Assembly (NCBI GenBank): GCA_019775845.1
Contig: JADQAV010000027.1
Coordinates: 1 to 64,000, forward strand
From: Myrmaecium sp. VS I D KN 1
Lineage: Eukaryota; Ascomycota; Dothideomycetes; Valsariales; Valsariaceae
Reading direction: 5' to 3'
DNA: 64,000 bases
Of this stretch, positions 55,623 through 64,000 are shown one piece after another (positions within the stretch are counted from its first letter, which is position 1; every line of letters starts with the position of its first letter). Both the position numbers and the translations under genes were made by a program. The notes beneath the pieces are model-generated. The model saw only the letters and a list, made by a program, of their open reading frames with translations. It had not been told where the DNA came from and ran no database searches.

Positions 55623-58600
55623 TCAAGACAACCCAAACAAATAGCTCAAATCACTCATACTCAACCTGGCCATGCCCCTCGCCGCATTCTCATCCAACGC
55701 CATGGAGATTAACTCCTTCTTCTTCCGCTGGAGCTCCACGATGCGATCCTCCACCGTCTCCGGCACCAGCAGGCGGTGCACGCGCACCGTGCGATCCTGA
55801 GGGAAGCGGTGCGCCCGATCGACGGCCTGGTCCTCGATGTACGGGTTCCAGAAGGGGTCCAGGATGATGACCTGGCTGGCGCGGTTGAGGTTCAGGCCGG
55901 CGTTGCCGGCTTTGAGCGAGATGAGCATGACGTTGCAGGAGGGGTGGGTCATGAAGGTGTCGACGGCGTCCGCGCGGGCGGTCGCGGACATGCCGCCGTC
56001 GTACCGCTGGTAGCGCAGGCTGGCGGCCGAGATGGGGATCTCGAGGAGGTCGAGCAGGGACGTGAATTGGCTGAAGATGATGGTCTTTTCGGTTGGGTCG
56101 TTGGTCCGGATCTCCTCCAGCAGTCGCATGCACTCGTCGATTTTGGCGGAGGAGACGAAGGTCTTCCGGAGCCGCTTGAGGTACCGCTCCTTGGCTTTGG
56201 CGTTCTTCTGACCTTCCTGGCGGAGCTGCGCCAGGGTGACCGGCGCGTTACCTTTGCCCTTGTCTTTACCCTTGGCGGTTTTCTTGTGCGTAGTTCGACC
56301 TCTGCTCTTCTTCGCTTTGGCCTTGCCTTTGCCCTTGCCCTTGCTGCTTGTAGCTTGTGCCTGAGGCAACTCAGTCTCTGCTTCGGCGGCGTTCGAAAGC
56401 CCAGCAGCATCATTCAACTCGTCGTTTGAAGTAGTATTGCTCTGATCGTCATCCTCTTCAGCATCATCAGGAAGGATAAACCCTCCAAGCGTCTCATCCT
56501 CATCGTCCTCGTCCGTCTCCTCATCCGAGTCCGACTCACTATCCGTCTTCTCGTCACTCTCCTCCTCATCCTCATCTTCCTCATCCGGAGCAAAAAGCTC
56601 TCGATACCGCAGCGGATGATGTATCTTACAAAACGTCCGGTAATCAATAACCTTCTTCGGATCCAAATCGCTCCGGCAAGACGGGCAGCGCGGCAAGTCA
56701 CCCCGGCGCTCAAGCTCCGCCGTCGGATCCGCCAAGCGGGAGAAGCACTCGGAGCACGCGTCGTGGCCGCAAGGGACGAAAATGGTCGGGTTGATGGAGG
56801 CATCGTAGCAGATGGGGCACTCGAACGCGTCGACGGCGCGGAGCCGGGTCACGGTGCCGGGATCCAGCGCCCGCGCGTGCCGGTCCATGTTCTCCTGCCC
56901 GACCCCCTCCACGATCCCGGCCTCGACGCTCAGGTCCTTGATCAGGTGGGGGTGGCAGCACGCCTGCCGCAGGCGGAGCAGCAGCACCAGCACGTGCGCG
57001 TACTGCTTCATCACCGTGCCCGCGTTCACGTAGCGGGTGAAGCGCGCCTGCGAGCTCGTCTCCAGCGCTTTGTACAGGTCCCACTCGTCGGCCGAGAACC
57101 GGGTTTGCACGGCCAGCTCCTCCTTCGGGGGCAGCCGGATGATCGGTTGACCGTCGATCGTGGCCGTCTTCGTCCGACGCAGCATGATGGCCTTGAGCAG
57201 CGCCTGAAGCTTCTTCATCGCGGTGCCCTTTGCGCTGTCCGGGTAGTCACGGGCTCCTGACGCCGGGCGAGCAATGTCGTGCTGGAACCGGCGGAAGTCG
57301 TTGTACGGCCGGATGCGGAGGAAGCTGATCAAGGAGTAGAGTTCGCTGATGTTGTTCATCATCGGCGTCCCGGTCATGCAGAAGCGAGTCTGGGCTTGCA
57401 GCATCCGAGCGGCCTGGGCGGATCGGGTGTTCTTGTTCTTAATGTTCTGCGCCTCGTCGAGGATGACGCGGTACCACTTGCACTCCGGTCCGATGAAGAC
57501 CAGTCTATCCTTGGGTGGCGGTTGATAAGACGGGTTCGCCAGGCGAGCCATTTCGATCTTCTCCTTCTTCTTAAGCTCCTGGCTCAAAGTACCGTAGGTG
57601 GTTAGGACGACATCGAACCGGGCCAAGTCCTTGAAGTCGTACTTCCTCTTGCCCGCGTGGAACCGGAACACGCTCAGGCCATACTCTTTCTTGAGCTTAT
57701 CCTTGATCTCACTGTTCCACTGACGTAGCAAAGCCACGGGGGCAACGACAAGCGTCGTCTTCACGCGAGGGTTGGTGGAAGGTCGCGCGACCATCAGCGC
57801 GATGGCCTGAATCGTCTTCCCCAAGCCCATGTCGTCTGCCAGGATGCCGCCCTTGTTCGTACCCTCCTCCATCTTCCGCATCCACGCCAGTCCCAGCTTC
57901 TGGTGCTCCTTCAACTCGATGCTCATCTGATGGGGCGTCGGTTCCCGATCCTCCGGATGGTCCTCATCGGGCCGTATGTTCTCGAGCAGCTTGCCCAGAT
58001 CCTCCTTCTCCTGAAGCTGTAGCGCATCCCCTGTATAGTCATCCAGGTAGTCGCGAGGCCGGTATCCCGGAAGCTGCCTCCTCCCAATATACACGAGATC
58101 ATCATCGTCGTCTTCCTCGTCTTCCGCACCATCGACCAGATCGATGATGCCCTCGCCAGCATAAGGCTGATAGACCGGAGCGACCCATTGCGGATGCTGC
58201 ATCACGGCCGCGTGCGCCGGCACAGCAGCGTACTGTCCGTAAGTTCCGCCAGCATCCACGTTCTGCACCCCAGTATATGCCAGATCTAGTTCGATGAAGG
58301 GATCCATGTTCGGCTGAACGGGAGGTACAGAAGGTCGAGACGTGGTCGAGTGCTGTTCGCCGAGGGTACCAGATTGAGCGGGAGCTATCTCATCATCACT
58401 CATTGACAGATCGATTACCTCCGGCTGGTTCGCCTGCATCGGGCGGTGCTGCGAGACATGATAGCCGTTAGAGTCACCCCCTGCATTCATTTGCTCCTGC
58501 GACGGGAATGTCGACACGCCCGACTGAAACGTCCCTCGCGCCAGCCCATCCTGCAGGTCATTTCCCTCGGCAAGCGTCATAGGGCTGTCCTCGTTGTTCG

Positions 58601-59276
58601 CATGGATATACCCCATACCCTCGGAAAACTTCCGCTCGAGTTCCAGCGTTGAGCCAAAGGAGCCCGACGTGCCCGGAGTGGACGGGCCGGAGTAGCTCGG
58701 CGTCGTTCGCTGCGACTTGCTTCGGTTCGACGCCTCCGTCGGGCTGGGCGGCCTCAGCCTCTTCATGCCGGCGAAACATGGAGAGAGCGTTGGCCCTGCG
58801 GGGGGAAGGGTCGGGTATGTGATCGGTCCCGCCCGCTGTTCGCCTGGGATTGCCGCCGTGGATTTGTTGAACTGTCCATCTGTGTAACCATTATTCTTGG
58901 GCGTGAGATCGGTCGGTGGATGCGGAGGGTGCGGAACGCTGATGGCCGGAAGATTTGGGAACCGCGACGACATGGTGTGATCTTGTGAGCGTTGCTGTGG
59001 CTGTTCGGTGAGTCGAATCAGCCGCTGGAGCTCCTCCACACGATCCTGAATCTTTTGTAGCTTCTGCTGATCCGCTGGGCCCTTCTCATCGAGCGACTTC
59101 CTGTAAGTATAGAGCAGCGAGATCTCCCTCTCCATAGAATCCTTATCCAAATGCTGTGAAGCCATATTATCAAAGGCGCTGCGACAGAAGTCTGCAAGGC
59201 TGACTGCTGCGGAAGAGGTTTGTGATCGTCGTTGTCGCTTCGTCGGGGTCAGAGGACTCGGTCGTTCAAAGTACAA
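55623..59276 (-). CDS. SNF2-family translocase with RING finger (Uls1/Rad16-like)
   Basis: It is a single exon of 1217 residues. The first 450 residues are disordered, with a short coiled coil near 50-95 (EREISLLYTYRKSLDEKG) and SUMO-interaction-like acidic/hydrophobic patches (EVIDLSMSDDEIA, GIIDLVDGAEDEEDDDDDLV). Then the SNF2 ATPase: 'GGILADDMGLGKTIQAIA' (Walker A, about 477-490), VLTTYGTLSQE, 'VILDEAQNIKN' (Walker B, about 605), and TGTPMMNNISELYSLISFLR. A C3HC4 RING (CPICYDASINPTIFVPCGHD to CPSCRSDLD, about 818-870) sits between the ATPase lobes, as in Rad5, Rad16 and Uls1. After an acidic and basic insertion comes helicase lobe 2: KTIIFSQFTSLLDLLE, MLISLKAGNAGLNLNRASQV and DQAVDRAHRFPQDRTVRVHR. 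The lack of a HIRAN domain and the acidic SIM-like patches favour Uls1, a SUMO-targeted chromatin translocase and ubiquitin ligase in the nucleus. Confidence 0.9.
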   Translation of the reverse strand: MYFERPSPLTPTKRQRRSQTSSAAVSLADFCRSAFDNMASQHLDKDSMEREISLLYTYRKSLDEKGPADQQKLQKIQDRVEELQRLIRLTEQPQQRSQDHTMSSRFPNLPAISVPHPPHPPTDLTPKNNGYTDGQFNKSTAAIPGEQRAGPITYPTLPPAGPTLSPCFAGMKRLRPPSPTEASNRSKSQRTTPSYSGPSTPGTSGSFGSTLELERKFSEGMGYIHANNEDSPMTLAEGNDLQDGLARGTFQSGVSTFPSQEQMNAGGDSNGYHVSQHRPMQANQPEVIDLSMSDDEIAPAQSGTLGEQHSTTSRPSVPPVQPNMDPFIELDLAYTGVQNVDAGGTYGQYAAVPAHAAVMQHPQWVAPVYQPYAGEGIIDLVDGAEDEEDDDDDLVYIGRRQLPGYRPRDYLDDYTGDALQLQEKEDLGKLLENIRPDEDHPEDREPTPHQMSIELKEHQKLGLAWMRKMEEGTNKGGILADDMGLGKTIQAIALMVARPSTNPRVKTTLVVAPVALLRQWNSEIKDKLKKEYGLSVFRFHAGKRKYDFKDLARFDVVLTTYGTLSQELKKKEKIEMARLANPSYQPPPKDRLVFIGPECKWYRVILDEAQNIKNKNTRSAQAARMLQAQTRFCMTGTPMMNNISELYSLISFLRIRPYNDFRRFQHDIARPASGARDYPDSAKGTAMKKLQALLKAIMLRRTKTATIDGQPIIRLPPKEELAVQTRFSADEWDLYKALETSSQARFTRYVNAGTVMKQYAHVLVLLLRLRQACCHPHLIKDLSVEAGIVEGVGQENMDRHARALDPGTVTRLRAVDAFECPICYDASINPTIFVPCGHDACSECFSRLADPTAELERRGDLPRCPSCRSDLDPKKVIDYRTFCKIHHPLRYRELFAPDEEDEDEEESDEKTDSESDSDEETDEDDEDETLGGFILPDDAEEDDDQSNTTSNDELNDAAGLSNAAEAETELPQAQATSSKGKGKGKAKAKKSRGRTTHKKTAKGKDKGKGNAPVTLAQLRQEGQKNAKAKERYLKRLRKTFVSSAKIDECMRLLEEIRTNDPTEKTIIFSQFTSLLDLLEIPISAASLRYQRYDGGMSATARADAVDTFMTHPSCNVMLISLKAGNAGLNLNRASQVIILDPFWNPYIEDQAVDRAHRFPQDRTVRVHRLLVPETVEDRIVELQRKKKELISMALDENAARGMARLSMSDLSYLFGLS

Positions 59277-61270
59277 ATGGCTCGAAGCGGTGAAGTTCTG
59301 TGAAAAGAAAGCGATTGCGTCGAGAAGCGGTCGTAGTCAAACAGCCTCTTATATGCAGGAATCGTAATGCGATGCGCTCGCGGACAATGTCGCGCATGCG
59401 AAGCGCAGATGTGAAGGTGACTCAAGCCGTAAACAAGCACCTCGGATTCGGAAAGCTGCCGGTCGTGACAAAGTGGTGATCGGTGAAGCTTGGGAGGTTA
59501 CGGTTGGTTGGCTGGTTGCCTTGTTGGCTGGCTGGCTGGCTACGGCGGCGACGGCGGCGACAGGGAACAATGCGGAAGTGGTGACATAGTCCGGTGAAAG
59601 CGCGACGGGAAGAAAGGGAAGCGAGGTTCAAGCTGGCGCGAATGACCCCATCTTCCAGCAGGTAAGAAGCGTGTGAATGGTCGCAGGATGTGCCGTATGG
59701 ATGCCAGTGTGGGCTCGGATCCCCGATTGACGATGAAAGTGCGACAGTGCGACGGAAGACGTCTTGGTGCCTTGAGTGCCTGCAGGGATGGGCGGCCTAG
59801 GCTACTAGGCTCCCGCCGACCGCGCTTCTGCTTTTCGCGGGGAAAGTCAAAGCGGGCGCCGGTGTCTACCAAGTCAGCCTTGTCACTTCACGCACTCAAT
59901 CCCACGGTCCGGGTCGAGCACATCGTCACAACGGTATCTGATCCATGTTTGATTGGTATACTTGTAGAAAAAATTTCACTTACTTAGCCCATGCAAATAT
60001 CATTATTGTCTCCCAATAAAAAAAATACAGCAAGCAAAGAGCAGCGAAGTTCTCCTAACCCAGCACCTATATACGAAAAAGGAAACCCATATACACATAT
60101 AGATCACTTGTATTAACAGGCGGCGTACTTACAAACTGTACCGACGAAGCTTATACTGATAATACGCCTAGAAAGAAAAAAGGAAAAAGAGAAAGAAGGT
60201 AGAGTACGATGCCTCACGTCCGCTCATCTACTAACGCAGCCTAGTCCGCTGGTTCGGGTTACGAATTTCATCAACCACGCTCCCCTGCTCTCTTCAACCC
60301 GCGTTGTATCGTGATCCCACATGTCACACTAGGGTTTTAGGGAGGATAAGAGAAAGGAGAGGAGAGCCAAAAGGGGAGAGGACGGGAAGAAAGCGAATGG
60401 GGATGAGAGAGGAGAAGGAAGGGGGAAATGGAGGGATGGCTTTTCTTCATGCGGATGTGGATGTGTAGATAGTTGTTTTTGCAACCGGAAAAAGGCAGCA
60501 TGTACACACGCCGCCGACGACGATAACGATGACGATGTACCCTGCCGTCTATATCGATCCCCATACCGTACGATCAAGCTAGTTTAGGAAAGCAAATACG
60601 GAAATGCGCAAGTGCGCAAGAGCACGAAAGACGGCGAAGGGAAACAAAAGGTGCAGCAGTAATGCACGCTCACGCCTTCACATCTGATATTTCTTTTCTG
60701 ATCCGCTCGTGAAGTACCGTACCCATAACAAAACGATCCTCGCTGCCCCCTCCGGAATCAGAAGGCCAAACCCGACCCTGGCCGCCTGCCTGCCCAGAAA
60801 ATAAAGGAGTAAAAGAAAGAAAAAAGTCGGGTTCAATCGTACAGAACGACATGGCATATGACAGGAGCACGAATAGAAAAAAAGAAGAATAAAAAAGGAA
60901 AAGGACAGAAGAACGATGATCAAGAGGAAGAGTGAGGAAAAATCCATGATTAGGCCCGGATATCAAATATCTCTTTTTTTCCTTTCCGTAAACCTGCGTT
61001 GTGCGTTTCCCGGTAATCTGAACAGGGTTTCTGAAGAAGGGAGTCGCAACCGTTTCGACCTTCCGAACCGTCTTCACACTATGCTATGACCGTGCCAACT
61101 TATCAAGGTCTTGTCCTACGCGAGCCTGTGGGAAGAAAGAACACCTATCCGATTACATCGATGGTGATATCGTCGGCGCCTAGGGAAAATTACCAGGTGA
61201 TTCATCCCTTTCCCATATCCCACAGCAAAGATCAGGAGAAAAGCAGCCGCTTCCCCCGCCCCGCCACTTC
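59277..61270. other. Intergenic between SNF2 and NSP1 genes
   Basis: It is 2 kb. The left part is the SNF2 promoter, with GGCTGGCTGGCT repeats at 59525-59545. The right part is A-rich 3' flank of NSP1. No gene or RNA is recognised. Confidence 0.45.
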
Positions 61271-63448
61271 TCATCTCCGGCTCATGAAGCTGCGGTAGAA
61301 ATCCGCCGTGGGATCGGCACCGAGGCCCTGGAAGCCGTTGGCGCCGAGCCGCTGGCTCTGCTTCTGCGCCGCTGCCACCTTGGCTTGCAGCTGCGAGGCG
61401 CCTGCATCGATGACCTGCAGCTGTGAGAGGTGCGAGTTGAGAACCCGGACCACCTGGGAGAGCTGTTTGGGAGACCGCGTTAGCAATGATCGTTTGCAAT
61501 GTATCGATGCGGATATGATAATTCGCCGCGTGACTTACAGGATCGTCGGCCTTGCCGGTTTTGCTGAGGGTCGCGGATGCGGTGTTGATCTCCTCGATCA
61601 TGTCGGTGAGTTCTTTGTTGAGATCATTGAGGCGGTCCTCGAGCTTCTCGGCCATCTTGTAACTGAAAGGATTGTTAGCATGACCTTCAAAGCTGATGAA
61701 AGCATTGACACGTACGTTCTCTCCCGCTCCTGGTCAGGCCCTTGCAAGCCATCCACCCCACCGCCGATCTGGTTGCGCATCATGTCGTCGACCTCCTTCT
61801 CATACTTCTCCAGCCACATCTCCAGCTCGTCCTGCTGGCCCTCAACGCTGGTGAGCTGCCGTTCCACCTCCGCAGCATCCCGCTCCGCCTGGTGCGTCTT
61901 CATGTAGAGCTTGCTGATCTTGTCGGTGTTTTCCACCAGCGCCCGATCCCATTCCTTAACCTGGTTCGCAGATTCTTGGAACTGTTTCTTGTACTTGGAC
62001 AGATCCGAAGCCCACCGGGTGATGATCTCGTCCATGGACTTGTTCTTCAAGCGAGAAGCAGCAGTCGGCGCAGGGCCGGTGGTCGAGCTACCAAAAGCCG
62101 GAGTGCCAGCCGTGGTAGTGCCATTTGTAGTCGGAGCAGCGTTTGCGGTTGCGGCGGTAGATGCCGGCGCAGCGGTAGTGGTTTGACCAGCGGAAGTGGT
62201 GGCAGTGGACTTGGCGCCGCCTAATCCACCAAAGAGGTTGCTCGTGGGCGCAGCAGATGTCGTTGCAGGAGCTGTAGTCGTAGCGCTCGAAGCAGGGGCG
62301 GAAGTGTTGGGACCGCTAGTGGGCTTCTGACCAAACCCGCCGAAGGGGTTGGCGGGCGCGCTGGTTGCTGTAGTGGTTGCGGGAGTGCTCGTAGAAGCAG
62401 CCGTCGTGCCGGCAGGTGCGCTTGTGGTGGCAGGAGTGGAATCCGAGCCCGGCTTGGGAGCCGTCGTAGTGGCACCGAAAAGGGGTTTCTGTGCCGCGCT
62501 GCCCGCCGCGTTACCAAACAAGCTCGGGGTGCTCGTGGCCTGCTTTTGTTGGTCCTGGGATCCGGCAGCCGGCGTGCTGGCGTTGTTGCCTTGCGTTTCC
62601 GCCTGCTTGTCCTGAGCTTGAGCTTGCGAAGCCCCAAAAAGGTTTCCGCCTGTAGCTGGCTTCGCGCCTCCGAACAGATTCGACGTTGCGCTAGGAGCAG
62701 TACCGGTGCTAGCACCACCAAATAGACTGGGTGCGGAGGCTCCGCTCGTGGCTGGAGTGGTTGTAGGCTTTGCGCCGAAAATGTTGGAAGTTGCAGGAGT
62801 GGTGGAGGTTTGTTGGCCGCTTGTCTGCCCACCCAGGTTGCTGAAAAGACTCGGGGCTGTGCTCGCTGAAGAGGTCGGAGGCGGGCCGGCAGGAGTCGTC
62901 GAGACACCGAAGCTGAAAGTGGGCTTAGCAGTCGTTGCCGGAGTCGTGGTTCCGGTAGTGGTGGGCTTGTTTCCCAAAGCACCAAAGAGTCCTGGTGTCT
63001 GTTGCGGAGTGGAAGACGCAGGCTTGTTCGCTCCACCGAACATGTTGCCGGTAGCCGGGGTGGCAGGCGTCGCCGCGCCGTCTGCCTTCTGACCGAAATT
63101 GAATGATGTCGAGGTACTGGGCGTCGTCTGCCCGGAGCCAAAAAGACCGCCTGTGGAGCCTGTAGCTGCGCCAAACAGAGGTTTCTGTTGTTCCTTGCCG
63201 CCAGTTGCGGCGGAGGATGTATTGCCAAACAGGCTCGTTCCGGAGGTGTTGCTCTGACCGGCGTTGCCAAAGAGGCCTCCTGCAGGCTTGTTGCCGCCTA
63301 ATGAGAAAGCGGGAGTGCTGGACTGTTGATTGCCGCTGCTGGTGTTGTTGCTGCTGGTGTTGTTGCTGCTGGTGTTGGCGGTGTTGCCGAACAGGCTCGA
63401 GCCAGAGCCGGCACCGCCAAAGCTGAATGTGGGCTTGTTGTCTGCCAT
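61271..63448 (-). CDS. NSP1: FG nucleoporin NSP1
   Basis: Three exons on the minus strand, 63448-61716, 61662-61539 and 61462-61271, give 682 residues. The first 370 or so residues are FG repeats (FSFG, SLFGN, GLFG, NLFGG) separated by Thr/Ser/Ala/Gln linkers, and begin MADNKPTFSFGGAG. The FG part fades through a Thr/Ala stretch into the conserved coiled-coil domain: RLKNKSMDEIITRWASDL, then SKYKKQFQESANQVKEWDRA, YMKTHQAERDAAEVERQLTS and EKYEKEVDDMMRNQIGG. The introns join ERT to YKMAEKLEDRLNDLNKELTD, and KADDP to LSQVVRVLNSHLSQLQ. This is the Nsp1/Nup62 layout. The coiled coil binds Nup57 and Nup49 in the central channel and Nup82 on the cytoplasmic side. The FG part forms the selective barrier. 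The in-frame upstream ATG at 63652 is rejected because the family begins at MADNK. Confidence 0.95.
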
Positions 63449-63950
63449 CGCGTAGGTAATCTGGAGCTCGTTCGAAGCAAGGGAGTCAATGAAGACGCGC
63501 GACTGAGCTACAGGGCTCGCGAACAGCTGCGGTGTCTGTTGCGCTGCGGAGTGTTGGCGGCGGAGAACTGAAAGCAGATAATCAGCTGCGGAAGCTCTGC
63601 GATAATGGCGACGGATGCTCACGGCCAGGAATCCACAGTGTGTACAGAGCAATGGGGCGCAGGTTTCTAGATAGCTCTCGGGTGGTGTTTTGAACCAAAC
63701 GACGACGAACCTACGGAGCGTGGTGCAGGCGGTCGCGGGCGGTATGTCACGTGCACGCGTCCGTGGCCATGGACCATCGAGACCGTCGAGCTGGACGTCA
63801 GCCGTACGGAGTGAAGATCAACAAGGCTGGACACCACGAATCTTCTGCGAGCAACATACCCGACGTCACCAACTTTCACGACCTCCTGTATTGCACTCTA
63901 TAGCACACAGCGAAGCGATCGTATTCACAGACCACTATTGCCTGCACGCA
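63449..63950. promoter_or_regulatory. Divergent promoter region of NSP1 and the right-edge gene
   Basis: It is 502 bp between opposed start codons, without a gene. A possible 5' leader intron of NSP1 could lie here but is not provable. Confidence 0.35.
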
Positions 63951-64000
63951 ATGGCCGAGCTGGCGCCACCCCGTAAGAGCGTCGAGCTTGAGGACCCGGG
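63951..64000 (+). CDS. Start of a gene running off the right edge (partial)
   Basis: An ATG at 63951 opens a frame (MAELAPPRKSVELEDP) that stays open to the window end. It is divergent from NSP1 at a distance typical of paired promoters. Sixteen codons are too few to name it. Confidence 0.35.
   Translation, partial: MAELAPPRKSVELEDP

Overview
The window is one end of a filamentous ascomycete (Pezizomycotina) chromosome. Bases 1-53 are an array of CCCTAA-type telomere repeats, so the left edge is the physical chromosome end. Genes have short GT-AG introns (mostly 48-139 nt) with CTAAC-like branch points. The protein set (LaeA-like methyltransferase, HET-domain protein, AP-1-type bZIP, fungal coilin-like protein, Crh-type cell-wall transglycosidase, SRPK-like kinase relic) is typical of Pezizomycotina. 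The sequence does not fix the genus. Short blocks that are rich in TpA and almost free of CpA/TpG suggest repeat-induced point mutation (RIP) acts or acted in this lineage.

Layout. 0-7.6 kb is subtelomeric: telomere, AT-rich scar, LaeA-like methyltransferase (386-1471, -), a HET-domain gene that lacks a recognisable start of the domain (2522-4243, -), a Harbinger-like MITE (4785-5173), and a six-exon family III CoA-transferase (5616-7635, +). 7.6-17.9 kb holds one clear gene, a bZIP factor with long overlapping upstream ORFs (11479-13135, +), and ends in a RIP-like AT-rich relic (about 16.57-17.56 kb). 17.9-25.8 kb is a transport and scavenging block, all on the minus strand: two different MFS transporters and a secreted sulfatase. 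26.5-28.0 kb is a truncated SRPK-like kinase.

29-38.5 kb is a core nuclear block: coilin-like protein (+), RNA polymerase I subunit RPA43 (-), a membrane J-domain protein (+), and a low-complexity protein (-). 38.5-43.3 kb is a gene-free, microsatellite-rich stretch with a paired G-run/C-run. 43.3-46.8 kb holds two convergent cell-wall glucan enzymes (GH16 Crh type, +; GH5 beta-glucanase, -). 49.2-50.4 kb is an aldo-keto reductase (-). 50.4-54.6 kb is an accessory interval with decayed gene remains, including a likely HET C-terminal relic, a small Cys-rich ORF, and a 524-bp element with 88-bp terminal inverted repeats that each carry three copies of a short motif. 55.6-63.4 kb returns to core genes: a 1217-aa SNF2-RING translocase of the Uls1/Rad16 type (-) and the FG nucleoporin NSP1 (-). 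A gene on the plus strand begins at the right edge.

I see no operon-like or defence-island system and no secondary-metabolite core enzyme. The most unusual item is the 54.07-54.60 kb inverted-repeat element. The next most informative are the TAA-flanked MITE, the RIP-like blocks, the interstitial telomere motifs and the two damaged or incomplete HET-type loci. No tRNA or rRNA gene was recognised by eye.
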